Source: an uncultured Burkholderiales bacterium
Lineage (GTDB): Bacteria > Pseudomonadota > Gammaproteobacteria > Burkholderiales > Burkholderiaceae_C
Assembly (NCBI GenBank): GCA_937891665.1
Contig: CALAGS010000201.1
Span: forward strand, 1-64,000
Direction of reading: 5' to 3'
Length of the DNA: 64,000 nucleotides
In this document: positions 9,722-19,743 of the stretch, piece after piece
Layout of the letters: each line of letters starts with the position of its first letter
Position numbering within the stretch: position 1 is the first letter of the stretch
Translations under genes and position numbers: made by a program
The notes under the pieces: model-generated
The model's database searches: none
The model's input: the letters and a program-made list of their open reading frames with translations, nothing else
What the model was told of the DNA's origin: nothing

Positions 9722-10333
9722 TTAAACCAAGGCTTTGATCCAAGCATGAACCTGTTTGAAGTCGGGGTTTTCTGCAGAGCGTAACCATTCAAACAACACC
9801 ATTTCAGTGGTTAAAAGCTCTGCCCCAGCGCCCGCCAATCGATCAAATGCAGCGTCGCGATCACGGTCGGAGCGCGAAGCACAAGCATCTGTCACCACCC
9901 AGACTTCAAACTCATCTTCCAACAAATCCAAAGCCGTTTGCAACAGGCACACATGCGCTTCGCAACCCGCAATGACCACTGAGGGTCCGTCTGAGCTTTC
10001 AGCAGGTTTTTGCATATGCCGTGGCAAGCTGCGGGCATTGCCCTTTGGCGCGGCAGACGCGGGAGGGCTTAACCATTCGCCCAAACCCTCTTCCACGCCA
10101 CTGAAAGCCATTTTGGCCAGCACCCGTTGACAATGCTGACGAATCTCGGGAGATGTTTCGCCAAGTCCTGATGGATTTTGTTCAGTGGCCCAAACAGGCA
10201 CATTCAGAAGCTTGGCGGCCCGAGCCAGCAACTCAGCGCGCTGCCACACTGCTTGTGCATCCTTCATGGCTGGCATCAAGTTCAACTGGTAATCAACCAG
10301 AACCAATTGAGATGATTCAACTTCAAGCAACAT
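9722..10333 (-). CDS. Isochorismatase-family cysteine hydrolase
   Basis: This ~203-residue protein has the cysteine-hydrolase fold of the isochorismatase/nicotinamidase family. The N-terminal 'LVLVDYQLNLMPAM' carries the catalytic Asp, and 'VVIAGCEAHVCLLQTALDLL' has the nucleophilic Cys. I use the internal ATG at 10333 rather than the longer ORF because GAGG lies seven bases upstream of it. A ~30-residue proline/serine-rich insertion ('PPASAAPKGNARSL...') between the core strands is longer than in YcaC-type relatives. The substrate cannot be told. The gene stands alone between prpE and the divergent NlpC/P60 gene. Confidence 0.85.
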   Translation of the reverse strand: MLLEVESSQLVLVDYQLNLMPAMKDAQAVWQRAELLARAAKLLNVPVWATEQNPSGLGETSPEIRQHCQRVLAKMAFSGVEEGLGEWLSPPASAAPKGNARSLPRHMQKPAESSDGPSVVIAGCEAHVCLLQTALDLLEDEFEVWVVTDACASRSDRDRDAAFDRLAGAGAELLTTEMVLFEWLRSAENPDFKQVHAWIKALV

Positions 10334-10427
10334 ATTCAGGCCTCGGTGCAAATTAATCAAATTATCAGTTTGCTCAATCTAAATTAGGGCTGTCAACCCA
10401 TTGAAGATGGCATTAAACTGAACAGTT

Positions 10428-11018
10428 ATGCGCTTGATTCTATGTGGACTGGTATTTCTGACAACGGCGGCCTTGGCGGTTCCCGTTGAGGACGACCTCG
10501 ACCGCATGATCAAGGAGCGGGGTTTGGTCACGCAGATGACCGATCAACTCTCGCAACAAATCAGCAATCAGTTGGGCGGGCCTCTGCAATCAGCACGTAC
10601 CGCCTTTGGCGGCAAAGCCTCAGAACTGGTCATGCAAGCCATGGGGCTACTGGGCGTGCCCTACAAGAGGGGCGGTACCAGCGAAGAAAAAGGCTTTGAT
10701 TGCAGCGGCTTTGTGCGCTATATGTATGAAAAGTCTGTTGGCTTGGTTCTGCCCCGAAGAGCAGAGGAACAAGCCAAAGTCACAGAGGAAATCAGCCGCA
10801 GTGAACTCAAGCCTGGCGATTTGGTTTTTTTCAACACCCTGAAACGAACCTTCAGCCATGTCGGCATTTATGTGGGTGACGGTAAATTCATTCACGCGCC
10901 CAGACCTGGCAAAGCCGTCCGGGTGGATGACATGCGCGAAGCCTATTGGCAAAAAAGATTCAATGGTGCCAGAAGAGTTCAAATCGACAAACTACAAAAT
11001 GAACCCGTCAAAAATTAA
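10428..11018 (+). CDS. NlpC/P60-family peptidoglycan endopeptidase
   Basis: This 196-residue exported protein has a signal peptide ('LILCGLVFLTTAALAV') followed by a short helical region and an NlpC/P60 domain from about residue 65. The catalytic Cys is in 'GFDCSGFVRYMY', the His in 'FSHVGIYVGDGKFIHAP', and the third polar residue is probably the downstream His. Enzymes of this family cut D-Glu-meso-DAP-type bonds in murein stem peptides. It has no SH3 or LysM domain, so it is a small single-domain form, similar in plan to Spr/MepS but without a visible lipobox. It is transcribed alone and ends in a strong hairpin terminator shared with the convergent PDH operon. Confidence 0.9.
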   Translation: MRLILCGLVFLTTAALAVPVEDDLDRMIKERGLVTQMTDQLSQQISNQLGGPLQSARTAFGGKASELVMQAMGLLGVPYKRGGTSEEKGFDCSGFVRYMYEKSVGLVLPRRAEEQAKVTEEISRSELKPGDLVFFNTLKRTFSHVGIYVGDGKFIHAPRPGKAVRVDDMREAYWQKRFNGARRVQIDKLQNEPVKN

Positions 11019-11033
11019 AACCAGTTCGCCCAT

Positions 11034-11060
11034 GAAAAAACCGCCCGAAGGCGGTTTTTT
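11034..11060. terminator. Bidirectional rho-independent terminator
   Basis: AAAAAA-CCGCC-CGAA-GGCGG-TTTTTT forms a GC stem with a stable tetraloop, and has a T-run on both strands. It sits between the convergent NlpC/P60 gene and the end of the aceE-aceF-lpd operon, so it can stop both. Confidence 0.9.
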
Positions 11061-11077
11061 GTTCTGCACTTGAAAGC

Positions 11078-12931
11078 TTATTTCTTTGAAGGCGGCAGGT
11101 CTGTACAACTGCCATGCGCCACCTCGGCTGCCATGCCAATGCTTTCGCCTAATGTTGGGTGTGGGTGAATGGTCTTGCCAATGTCGATGGCATCTGCACC
11201 CATCTCTATGGCCAAGGCCACTTCGCCAATCATGTCACCTGCATGCGTGCCCACCATGCCGCCGCCCAAGATCTTGCCGTGGCCATGAGCCTCGGGTGAA
11301 TCATCAAACAACAACTTGGTCACGCCTTCATCTCGGCCATTGGCAATGGCGCGGCCTGAAGCCGTCCACGGAAATAACCCCTTCTTGACTTTGATGCCTT
11401 GCGCCTTGGCTTGATCTTCTGTCAAGCCCACCCATGCCACTTCGGGATCGGTGTAAGCCACACTTGGGATGACGCGCGCATTGAAGGCACTGGCTGCCAA
11501 CTCTTTGTTGCCTTGAATTTCACCTGCAATCACTTCTGCAGCGACATGGGCTTCATGCACCGCTTTGTGCGCCAACATGGGCTGACCCACAATGTCGCCA
11601 ATGGCAAAGATGTGTGGCACGTTGGTTCGCATTTGAATGTCAACAGGTATGAAACCACGGTCTGTCACGCTCACACCTGCTTTTTCTGCCGCAATTTTCT
11701 TGCCGTTGGGTGTGCGACCCACAGCCTGCAAGACCATGTCGTAGACTTGCGGCGCAGGGGCTGCAACGCCCTCCTCTGCAGATTCGAATGTCACCTCAAT
11801 ACCGGCCTTGGTAGCTTTGGCCCCCACGGTTTTGGTTTTGAGCATGATGTTGTCAAAACGAGGGGCGTTCATTTTTTGCCAGACCTTGACCAAATCGCGG
11901 TCGGCACCTTGCATCAAGCCGTCCATCATTTCGACCACATCAAGGCGCGCGCCCAGTGTGCTGTAAACGGTGCCCATTTCTAAACCGATGATGCCGCCGC
12001 CCAAAATAAGCATTCGCTTGGGAACATCTTTCAAAGCCAATGCGCCGGTGCTGTCGACCACGCGTGGGTCATTGGGCATGAAGGGCAAACGCACGGCCTG
12101 GCTTCCTGCGGCAATGATGCAGTTTTTGAAAGCCAGAACTTTCTTCACGCCAGTCTTTTCTTGACCGGTGCCCGTGGTTTCTTCTACCACCACATGGTTG
12201 GCGCTCAGGAATTCACCGACGCCGCGAACTGTGGTGACCTTGCGCATTTTGGCCATGGCAGCCAAACCACCGGTCAGTTTGCCAATGACTTTTTCTTTGT
12301 GAGTGCGCAGTTTGCCAAGGTCCAACTTGGGAGTTCCAAAGTCAACACCCAAATCGGCCATGTGACTGACTTCGTCCATGACCGCAGCCACGTGCAACAA
12401 AGCTTTGGAAGGAATGCAACCCACGTTCAAACACACGCCACCTAAGGTGGCATAGCGTTCAACGATCACAACTTTAAGGCCCAGATCAGCGGCACGGAAA
12501 GCAGCGGAATACCCACCCGGGCCTGCGCCTAACACCAGTAAATCACATTCAATGTCGACTGTGCCACTGTAGGACGCTGCGTTAGGCATGTTGACCGCAA
12601 CGGGTGAAGGCGTTTCTGGGGACGAGGTTGCTGCAACAGGCGCAATGGTTTGCAGTGCGGCAGGTGCAGCCGGTGCGGTGGCTGAAGCAGTTGCCTCACC
12701 TTCCAACACCAAGACCAAAGAGCCTTGCTTGACTTTGTCGCCCAACTTCACTTTGAGCTCTTTCACCACGCCAGCATGTGAGCAGGGAATTTCCATGGAG
12801 GCTTTGTCTGACTCCACAGTGATCAAGCTTTGTTCAGCTTTGACCACATCGCCAGGCTTGACCAGCAGCTCAATGACCGTCACTTCGTCGAAGTCGCCAA
12901 TGTCCGGAACTTTAATATCAATCAGTGCCAT
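11078..12931 (-). CDS. lpdA: Dihydrolipoyl dehydrogenase with N-terminal lipoyl domain (E3 of pyruvate dehydrogenase)
   Basis: This 617-residue E3 starts with a complete lipoyl domain (residues 1-80, lysine in '[13 protein letters not shown]'). An Ala/Thr/Pro-rich linker follows, then the flavoprotein proper: '[16 protein letters not shown]', the redox disulfide '[16 protein letters not shown]', the NAD site '[15 protein letters not shown]' and the C-terminal '[15 protein letters not shown]'. The lipoyl domain is nearly the same as that of AceF from the same operon. Such lipoyl-E3 fusions are known in PDH complexes of Neisseria and Ralstonia. It is the last gene of the PDH operon, 57 bp after aceF. 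Confidence 0.96.
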   Translation of the reverse strand: MALIDIKVPDIGDFDEVTVIELLVKPGDVVKAEQSLITVESDKASMEIPCSHAGVVKELKVKLGDKVKQGSLVLVLEGEATASATAPAAPAALQTIAPVAATSSPETPSPVAVNMPNAASYSGTVDIECDLLVLGAGPGGYSAAFRAADLGLKVVIVERYATLGGVCLNVGCIPSKALLHVAAVMDEVSHMADLGVDFGTPKLDLGKLRTHKEKVIGKLTGGLAAMAKMRKVTTVRGVGEFLSANHVVVEETTGTGQEKTGVKKVLAFKNCIIAAGSQAVRLPFMPNDPRVVDSTGALALKDVPKRMLILGGGIIGLEMGTVYSTLGARLDVVEMMDGLMQGADRDLVKVWQKMNAPRFDNIMLKTKTVGAKATKAGIEVTFESAEEGVAAPAPQVYDMVLQAVGRTPNGKKIAAEKAGVSVTDRGFIPVDIQMRTNVPHIFAIGDIVGQPMLAHKAVHEAHVAAEVIAGEIQGNKELAASAFNARVIPSVAYTDPEVAWVGLTEDQAKAQGIKVKKGLFPWTASGRAIANGRDEGVTKLLFDDSPEAHGHGKILGGGMVGTHAGDMIGEVALAIEMGADAIDIGKTIHPHPTLGESIGMAAEVAHGSCTDLPPSKK

Positions 12932-12988
12932 AGTTTTTCAATCAGTTGGGGACAGAGCAATGCTTCGCCTTGGTCTTTCCCGCAATTT

Positions 12989-14320
12989 TTAAAGAAGTAC
13001 ACGGCGGAAATCGCCAAGAATTTGACCCAAATACGCATTGAAGCGTGCTGCGGCAGCGCCATCGATCACGCGGTGATCCCAGGTCAGAGACAAAGGCAGC
13101 ATAAGGCGCGGCACAAACTGTTTGCCATCCCAAACGGGTTCTTGTGTGCTCTTGCACACGCCCAAGATGGCTACTTCAGGCGCGTTGATGATGGGGGTGA
13201 AATACTTACCACCAATGCCACCCAAGCTTGAGATGGTGAAGGTGGCGCCCGTCATTTCTGCAGGCCCCAATTTGCCATCACGGGCTTTCTTGGCCAACTC
13301 ACCCATTTCCTGGCTGATTTGCAAGATGCCTTTTTTGTCTGCATCGCGAATCACGGGCACCATCAAGCCATTGGGCGTGTCTGCTGCAAAGCCAATGTGC
13401 CAATAGTTTTTGTAGACGATGGCATCGCCATCCAAAGAGCTGTTGAACTCTGGGTATTTTTTCAAGGCGGCCACGCAAGCCTTGATCAAGAAAGCCAACA
13501 TGGTGACCTTCACGCCAGACTTTTCGTTTTCCTTGTTGGTCGACACACGGAAGGCCTCCAACTCAGTGATATCGGCATCATCGTGGTTGGTGACAGCGGG
13601 AATCATGATGGCGTTGCGCAGTAAATTAGCGCCGCTGATCTTCTTGATGCGGCCCATTTCTTTGCGCTCAATGGGACCAAATTTGGCGAAATCAACTTTG
13701 GGCCAAGGAATCAAGCCCAGTGCGGCACCATCACCACCTGCGGGTGCTTTGTCTGCTTGAGCTTTGGTTTGCATGGCACCGGCCATCACGGCTTTGGTAA
13801 AGGCTTGTACGTCGTCTTGTGAAATTCGACCTTTGGGGCCATTGCCTTTGACTTCTTCCAAAGGCACACCCAATTCGCGTGCAAATTTGCGCACCGAAGG
13901 TGAGGCATGAGGCAAGCCAAGTGTTGGAGCGCCGGGGTTGTGTGCAGGTGCAGCAGCGACAGTCGAAGATGTCACTGACACTGATGCAACATTTGCTGGT
14001 GCTGCAACGGGCTCAGATTGAACTGCAGGCGCGGTCGCTGGTGCAGCAACAGCAGGCACCTCAGCAGGTGCAGATACAGCCCCACTGGCCTCTAACACCA
14101 ACACCACCGAACCCTGTTTAACTTTGTCACCCAACTTCACCCGCAACTCTTTCACCACGCCAGCTGTTGAAGATGGGATTTCCATCGATGCTTTGTCCGA
14201 CTCAACTGTGATCAATGATTGCTCGGCTTTGATGGTGTCACCCACCTTGACCATCAATTCAATCACGGTGACTTCATCGAAATCACCGATGTCTGGAACT
14301 TTGACTTCTACCAATGCCAT
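12989..14320 (-). CDS. aceF: Dihydrolipoyllysine-residue acetyltransferase (E2 of pyruvate dehydrogenase)
   Basis: This 443-residue E2 transfers acetyl groups from AceE to CoA. Residues 1-80 are a single lipoyl domain ('[13 protein letters not shown]'), followed by an Ala/Pro/Val linker and the subunit-binding domain ('SPSVRKFARELGV...GPKGRISQDDV'). The C-terminal catalytic domain has 'LTWDHRVIDGAAAARF'. The ORF-track start is a TTG four codons upstream; I prefer ATG 14320 because GGAG lies six bases before it and the lipoyl domain then begins 'MALVEVKVPDIG'. Having only one lipoyl domain is short for PDH E2 in proteobacteria, which often has two or three; the E3 supplies another. Confidence 0.96.
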   Translation of the reverse strand: MALVEVKVPDIGDFDEVTVIELMVKVGDTIKAEQSLITVESDKASMEIPSSTAGVVKELRVKLGDKVKQGSVVLVLEASGAVSAPAEVPAVAAPATAPAVQSEPVAAPANVASVSVTSSTVAAAPAHNPGAPTLGLPHASPSVRKFARELGVPLEEVKGNGPKGRISQDDVQAFTKAVMAGAMQTKAQADKAPAGGDGAALGLIPWPKVDFAKFGPIERKEMGRIKKISGANLLRNAIMIPAVTNHDDADITELEAFRVSTNKENEKSGVKVTMLAFLIKACVAALKKYPEFNSSLDGDAIVYKNYWHIGFAADTPNGLMVPVIRDADKKGILQISQEMGELAKKARDGKLGPAEMTGATFTISSLGGIGGKYFTPIINAPEVAILGVCKSTQEPVWDGKQFVPRLMLPLSLTWDHRVIDGAAAARFNAYLGQILGDFRRVLL

Positions 14321-14341
14321 GTGTGTCTCCAATTCTTTTGA

Positions 14342-17038
14342 TCAAGCGTACAAAGGATTGACCTTGTCGGTCTTGATGCCGTATTGCTTCAAAGCCTCAG
14401 CGACTTTGGCCACAGGCACGGCGCCCTCTTCGCTCAATGCTTTGAGAGAAGCCACAACGATGTAATGACGGTTGATCTCAAAGTGCTCACGCAATTTGCT
14501 GCGGAAATCGCTTCGACCAAAACCATCGGTCCCTAACACTTTGAAAGTGCGGCCTTTTGGAATGAAGGAGCGAATTTGTTCCGCGTAGTTTTTCATGTAG
14601 TCGGTGGATGCAATGACGGGGCCATCGAATTTGGCCAATTGCTGAGCCACAAACGGCACGCGCGGTACCTCCAAGGGGTGCAACATATTGAATCGCTCGG
14701 CGTCCTGGCCGTCGCGTGTCAGTTCGTTGAAGCTTGGGCAACTCCAGACATCGGCTGCGATGCCCCAGTCTTTGGCCAGCAACTCCTGCGCAGCCAAAGA
14801 CTCTCGCAGAATGGTGCCAGAGCCCATGAGTTGAACGCGCGTTTTGTTTTTACCACCGGCCTTGCACAAGTACATGCCCTTGATGATTTGCTCTTCCGTG
14901 CCAGCTGTTAAACCTGGCATGGGGTAGTTTTCATTTAACAAGGTGATGTAGTAAAACACATTGTCTTGTTTTTCCACCATGCGTTTTAAGCCGTGGTGCA
15001 AGATGACACCTACTTCGTGTGCAAAAGTGGGGTCGTAGCTGATGCAATTTGGAATCGTACCCGCCAAAATATGGCTGTGACCATCTTCATGCTGCAAGCC
15101 TTCGCCGTTCAACGTGGTGCGACCGGAAGTGCCGCCTAACAAGAAGCCGCGCGCTTGCATGTCGCCCGCAGCCCAAGCCAAATCGCCAATGCGCTGGAAA
15201 CCAAACATGGAGTAGTACACATAGAAAGGCACCATGATGCGGTTGCTGGTAGAGTAGCTTGTAGCCGCGGCAATCCAGCTGGACATTCCGCCAGCTTCAT
15301 TGATACCTTCTTGCAATATCTGGCCCGCTTTGTCTTCTTTGTAGTACATCACCTGGTCTTTGTCGACCGGTGTGTACTGCTGACCAGCAGGATTGTAGAT
15401 ACCGACCTGACGGAACAAACCTTCCATGCCAAAGGTACGTGCTTCGTCCACCAAAATAGGCACAACGCGTGGGCCTAAGGCTTGATCACGCAACAGTTGT
15501 GTCAGAAAACGAACATAAGCTTGTGTCGTTGAAATTTCACGGCCTTCAGCAGTGGGCTCCATCACAGACTTAAACACGTCCAACGAAGGCACAGTAAAGC
15601 TTTCATCGGCTTTGGTGCGGCGGTGCGGCAAGTAACCACCCAAGGCCTTGCGGCGCTCATGCAGGTAACGCATCTCTGGCGTGTCGTCCGCTGGCTTGTA
15701 GAAAGGCACGTTGGCCAACTCACTGTCGGGCACAGGAATGTTAAAGCGATCGCGCATGTAGCGAACATCTTCGTCTGACAGCTTCTTGGTTTGGTGAACG
15801 TTATTTTTGCCCTCACCCACTTTGCCCATGCCAAAACCTTTGACAGTTTTGATGAGCAACACTGTAGGTTGGTTTTTGGTGTTTACAGCTTGGTGGTATG
15901 CCGCGTACACTTTTTGAGGATCGTGACCGCCGCGTTTTAAAGACCAAATTTCCTCGTCGCTCATGTGTGACACCATCTCAAGGGTACGTGGATCACGACC
16001 GAAGAAATGTTTGCGAACGTAGGCACCATCATTGGCTTTGAAAGCTTGGAAGTCGCCGTCCAACGTGTCCATCATGATCTTGCGCAGGGCACCGTCTTTG
16101 TCGCGAGCCAAGAGCTTGTCCCACTCACTGCCCCACAACAGCTTAATGACGTTCCAACCAGAACCGCGGAATTCACTTTCGAGTTCTTGAACAATCTTGC
16201 CGTTACCACGGACGGGGCCATCCAAACGTTGCAGATTGCAGTTCACAACAAAGATCAAGTTATCAAGATTCTCGCGAGCGGCCAAACCAATGGCACCCAA
16301 AGACTCCACTTCGTCCATTTCGCCATCGCCGCAGAACACCCAGACTTTGCGGTTTTCGGTATTGGCAATGCCACGCGCATGGAGGTACTTTAAAAAGCGC
16401 GCTTGGTAAATGGCCATCAAAGGGCCAAGGCCCATGGAGACGGTAGGGAACTGCCAAAACTCTGGCATTAATTTGGGGTGCGGATAACTGGACAAACCTT
16501 TGCCATCGACTTCTTGGCGGAAGTTGAGCAGCTGCTCTTCTGTCAATCTGCCTTCCAGGTAGGCACGAGCGTATACGCCGGGCGAGACGTGACCTTGGAT
16601 GTACAAGCAGTCACCTCCATGATTTTCACTTTCGGCGTGCCAGAAATGATTGAACCCAGCGCCAAACATGTGGGCCAGTGAGGCGAAGGAGCCAATGTGA
16701 CCACCCAAATCACCACCGTCTTCAGGATTGTGGCGGTTGGCCTTGACCACCATGGCCATGGCATTCCATCGCATGTACGAGCGAAGCCGCTCTTCAATTT
16801 CGATGTTCCCAGGGCAATGAACTTCCTGATCAGGTTCGATCGTATTCACATAACCCGTGTTGGCGGAGAACGGCAGGTCAATGCTGCTCTGACGAGCGTG
16901 CTCTAAAAGTTGCTCCAACAAAAAGTGAGCGCGCTCTCCACCCTCTTTTTCAATGACGGCTGAAAGTGCGTCCATCCATTCGCGGGTTTCGATGGCATCC
17001 AAGTCTGAGAGGATGTGGTTAGGCTGAACGGCTGACAT
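14342..17038 (-). CDS. aceE: Pyruvate dehydrogenase E1 component (homodimeric type)
   Basis: This 898-residue ThDP enzyme decarboxylates pyruvate and acetylates the AceF lipoyl group. The ThDP-Mg motif 'FCGDGEMDEVESLGAI' with the closing 'NCNLQRLDGPVRGNG' is around residues 235-285. The phosphate/substrate loop 'GHIGSFASLAHMFGAGFNHF' precedes it, and 'YYITLLNENYPMPGL' and 'GTDGFGRSDFRSKLREHF' mark the C-terminal domains. I use ATG 17038, which has AGGAGAC upstream; the ORF-track start is seven codons earlier. It heads aceE-aceF-lpd and is divergent from a histidine kinase across 132 bp of AT-rich sequence that must hold both promoters. Confidence 0.97.
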   Translation of the reverse strand: MSAVQPNHILSDLDAIETREWMDALSAVIEKEGGERAHFLLEQLLEHARQSSIDLPFSANTGYVNTIEPDQEVHCPGNIEIEERLRSYMRWNAMAMVVKANRHNPEDGGDLGGHIGSFASLAHMFGAGFNHFWHAESENHGGDCLYIQGHVSPGVYARAYLEGRLTEEQLLNFRQEVDGKGLSSYPHPKLMPEFWQFPTVSMGLGPLMAIYQARFLKYLHARGIANTENRKVWVFCGDGEMDEVESLGAIGLAARENLDNLIFVVNCNLQRLDGPVRGNGKIVQELESEFRGSGWNVIKLLWGSEWDKLLARDKDGALRKIMMDTLDGDFQAFKANDGAYVRKHFFGRDPRTLEMVSHMSDEEIWSLKRGGHDPQKVYAAYHQAVNTKNQPTVLLIKTVKGFGMGKVGEGKNNVHQTKKLSDEDVRYMRDRFNIPVPDSELANVPFYKPADDTPEMRYLHERRKALGGYLPHRRTKADESFTVPSLDVFKSVMEPTAEGREISTTQAYVRFLTQLLRDQALGPRVVPILVDEARTFGMEGLFRQVGIYNPAGQQYTPVDKDQVMYYKEDKAGQILQEGINEAGGMSSWIAAATSYSTSNRIMVPFYVYYSMFGFQRIGDLAWAAGDMQARGFLLGGTSGRTTLNGEGLQHEDGHSHILAGTIPNCISYDPTFAHEVGVILHHGLKRMVEKQDNVFYYITLLNENYPMPGLTAGTEEQIIKGMYLCKAGGKNKTRVQLMGSGTILRESLAAQELLAKDWGIAADVWSCPSFNELTRDGQDAERFNMLHPLEVPRVPFVAQQLAKFDGPVIASTDYMKNYAEQIRSFIPKGRTFKVLGTDGFGRSDFRSKLREHFEINRHYIVVASLKALSEEGAVPVAKVAEALKQYGIKTDKVNPLYA

Positions 17039-17170
17039 GTTTGTCTCCTGTAAAGGCATGATTTATCTATTTTCCTAAATTCTCTCACAATATTTACATT
17101 ATTTCAAATGGCGATCAATGATTTCATAATGCAAAATTAAAAGCAAGGTGTTTACCCTAAACTTAAGGAC

Positions 17171-19708
17171 ATGAAGCCTCCAAACATCACGAAAGTCATG
17201 AAAGCCATCAAGCCGGTGTCTTTGTGGCGTCGTTGGTGGAAACGTCAAAACCCAATCAAGCAAGACAGATTCGCCACACTTGCACCGATTGCTGCTGTGC
17301 TTTTGTTTTTAAGCGCCATTGCTTTCTCATTCTGGTACTTGAAAATCGAAGAGGCTGATCGGGAACAAGAAGCCGTCAAACGCGACGTCGAATACAGCCA
17401 ACAAAGATTAAGACTCCGATTGTTAGAACGTCAAGAACAAATCATGCGATTGGCGCGTGATGTCTCAAACAAAGACGTTGACCAAAAGGAATTTTCGAGG
17501 CGCGCCGAAGCTTTGGTCCTTAAAAATCCAGAAGTTAAAACCATCGCATGGATCGATGAAAGGCGCAAAGTACAGGCCAGTCAAACGGCCCCGAGTGTCA
17601 TAGCCAGTCAAAAGTGGCGAGTTGGTGAAGTTTTAAAGTGGGGCGAAACTGAAAACAGCTACACCCTTGCTAGAGACTTGATGCAGCCCATCTATTCCCA
17701 AGAGGATGATGGCAGTCTGTCAATTGGCGTCAACTCAGCCGGACAGGAAAATTACGCCAAAAACGTTGTCCTCCAACTGCACACACCCCTTACCAATGCG
17801 CAAGGACGTTTCAATGGCGTGATCATGGCTGAGTATGCGGTCGAAAGTTTGTTGCGATACGGCGTTCCAAGTGAGATATCTGCCAAGTATGCGGTTTCAT
17901 TGCTAGACGGTGATGGCAACCTCGTTGCTGGGCAGTCCATTCCTAAGCGCAACAGCTTAAGAAGTTTCATCCCAGGCTTTTCGATACAAAACAATGAATT
18001 CGAAGTGCCCGTATCGCCTGTCGGCAATGACCTCATTCTCCGAGCTCAGGCCTGGCGTACTTCACAAGACCTTGTTGGAAACGGATTCTTTTGGATCATC
18101 GGCTCACTCAGTTTGCTGACAGCGTGGATGCTGATTGCCAATTGGCGACACACACGCAAGCGACAACAAACTCAAAAAGAATTGATTGCCGAAACCAATT
18201 TCCGTCGCGCGATGGAAAACTCCATTCTGACTGGTATGCGTGCTTTGGACATGGAGGGCCGAATCAGTTATGTCAATTTAGCGTTCTGCCAAATGACGGG
18301 ATGGCAAGAGCAAGAATTGATAGGTGCCGTTGCACCCTACCCTTACTGGCCAGATGAAGACAAAGAATCTTTAATGGCGCGCTTGGAAGAAGAACTTAGT
18401 GGCAAACAGACAGCTGGCGGCTTTCAGGTCAGAGTCAAACGCAAAAACGGCAGCATTTTCGATGCTCGACTTTACGTCTCTCCCCTGATTGATGCCAATG
18501 GCAAACAAACTGGCTGGATGACCTCTATGACGGACATCACAGAGCCCAATCGCGTCAGGGAGCAATTGGCTGCTTCCTATGAACGCTTCACCATCGTGTT
18601 AGAGGCTTTGGACGCATCTGTTTCTGTGGCGCCACTGGGCAGCGCCGAATTGTTATTTGCCAACAAGTTATATCGGCAATGGTTTGGCACTGACTCAGAG
18701 GGTCATTTGAATTTGGTCGAAACAGCTGGCATGCTGGACATCAGAAACTCAGAAACCGAAATGGACGATGTCGATGCTTTGGCGGGCTTGCCGACAGAAA
18801 GTCTCACAGTTGCCCCTGCTGAACGCGCTGAAATTTATTTGGGGCATTTGGCCAAATGGTTAGAAATTCGCACCCGTTATATCAACTGGGCCGATGGACG
18901 ACTTGCCCAATTGGTCATTGCCACAGACATCACAGCTCGCAGGCAGGCTGAAGAGTTATCATCCCAACAAGCAGAACGAGCGCAAAACGCCAGTCGACTT
19001 ATCACCATGGGCGAAATGGCATCGAGCGTAGCTCACGAACTCAACCAACCACTGACTGCCATTACCAACTATTGCAATGGCTTGTTGTCCCGGATCAAAG
19101 GCAAACAAATTGAAGAGGCCGATCTGATTTGGGCCTTGGAAAAAACATCGCACCAAGCCCAGCGCGCAGGTCAAATCATTCACAGAATTCGCTCTTTTGT
19201 GAAACGCAGCGAGCCCAATCGGACGCCTTCCTCAGTCGTCAACATGGTCAATGAAGCAGTTGAATTGGCAGAAATTGAACTCCGGCGCCGCAATGTTCGC
19301 CTCTCGCATTACGTCGCAGCGCGATTGCCTCAACTTAGCGTAGATCCCATCTTAATTGAACAAGTTTTAATCAATTTGATGAAAAATGCAGCAGAGTCAA
19401 TAGATAACGCGGAACGCCCAATGGGCCGTCGACATGTGGAATTGAGGGTCGTTCCCAAGGTCTTAGACACTCAAAATACAGTTCATTTTTCGGTCAGTGA
19501 CACTGGAAAAGGCTTGCCGCCACAGGTCATGGAACGCCTTTACGAGGCTTTCTTTTCTACCAAAGACGAGGGCATGGGCATTGGACTCAACCTGTGCCGA
19601 ACCATCGTCGAATCGCACCTAGGCAGAATCACGGCTGAGAACCTCTACAATGCCGACGAAGTTGTTGGTTGTTGCTTCTCCTTCTGGATACCCGTCACAG
19701 CCAACTGA
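17171..19708 (+). CDS. PAS-domain membrane sensor histidine kinase
   Basis: This 845-residue hybrid-free sensor kinase has a first membrane helix at about residues 36-58, a ~240-residue periplasmic sensing region and a second helix near 300-325. Two PAS domains follow ('ENSILTGMRALDMEGRISYV' and 'ALDASVSVAPLGSAELLFAN'). The dimerisation/phosphoacceptor segment is 'MASSVAHELNQPLTAI', and the ATPase domain has 'VSDTGKGLPPQ' and 'FFSTKDEGMGIGLNL'. The layout is that of FixL/DctB-type kinases. The cognate regulator starts 35 bp downstream. It diverges from aceE, which makes the PDH operon a candidate target. The periplasmic domain does not show a family I can name, so the signal is unknown. Confidence 0.93.
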   Translation: MKPPNITKVMKAIKPVSLWRRWWKRQNPIKQDRFATLAPIAAVLLFLSAIAFSFWYLKIEEADREQEAVKRDVEYSQQRLRLRLLERQEQIMRLARDVSNKDVDQKEFSRRAEALVLKNPEVKTIAWIDERRKVQASQTAPSVIASQKWRVGEVLKWGETENSYTLARDLMQPIYSQEDDGSLSIGVNSAGQENYAKNVVLQLHTPLTNAQGRFNGVIMAEYAVESLLRYGVPSEISAKYAVSLLDGDGNLVAGQSIPKRNSLRSFIPGFSIQNNEFEVPVSPVGNDLILRAQAWRTSQDLVGNGFFWIIGSLSLLTAWMLIANWRHTRKRQQTQKELIAETNFRRAMENSILTGMRALDMEGRISYVNLAFCQMTGWQEQELIGAVAPYPYWPDEDKESLMARLEEELSGKQTAGGFQVRVKRKNGSIFDARLYVSPLIDANGKQTGWMTSMTDITEPNRVREQLAASYERFTIVLEALDASVSVAPLGSAELLFANKLYRQWFGTDSEGHLNLVETAGMLDIRNSETEMDDVDALAGLPTESLTVAPAERAEIYLGHLAKWLEIRTRYINWADGRLAQLVIATDITARRQAEELSSQQAERAQNASRLITMGEMASSVAHELNQPLTAITNYCNGLLSRIKGKQIEEADLIWALEKTSHQAQRAGQIIHRIRSFVKRSEPNRTPSSVVNMVNEAVELAEIELRRRNVRLSHYVAARLPQLSVDPILIEQVLINLMKNAAESIDNAERPMGRRHVELRVVPKVLDTQNTVHFSVSDTGKGLPPQVMERLYEAFFSTKDEGMGIGLNLCRTIVESHLGRITAENLYNADEVVGCCFSFWIPVTAN

Positions 19709-19743
19709 AAACATTGAATTAGCAAGTAGAACTGGGAACCACC

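Noticed and set aside
11399-11983. 194-residue plus-strand ORF inside the PDH E3 gene
   Set aside because: Antisense shadow with many Cys, His and Phe; no family features.
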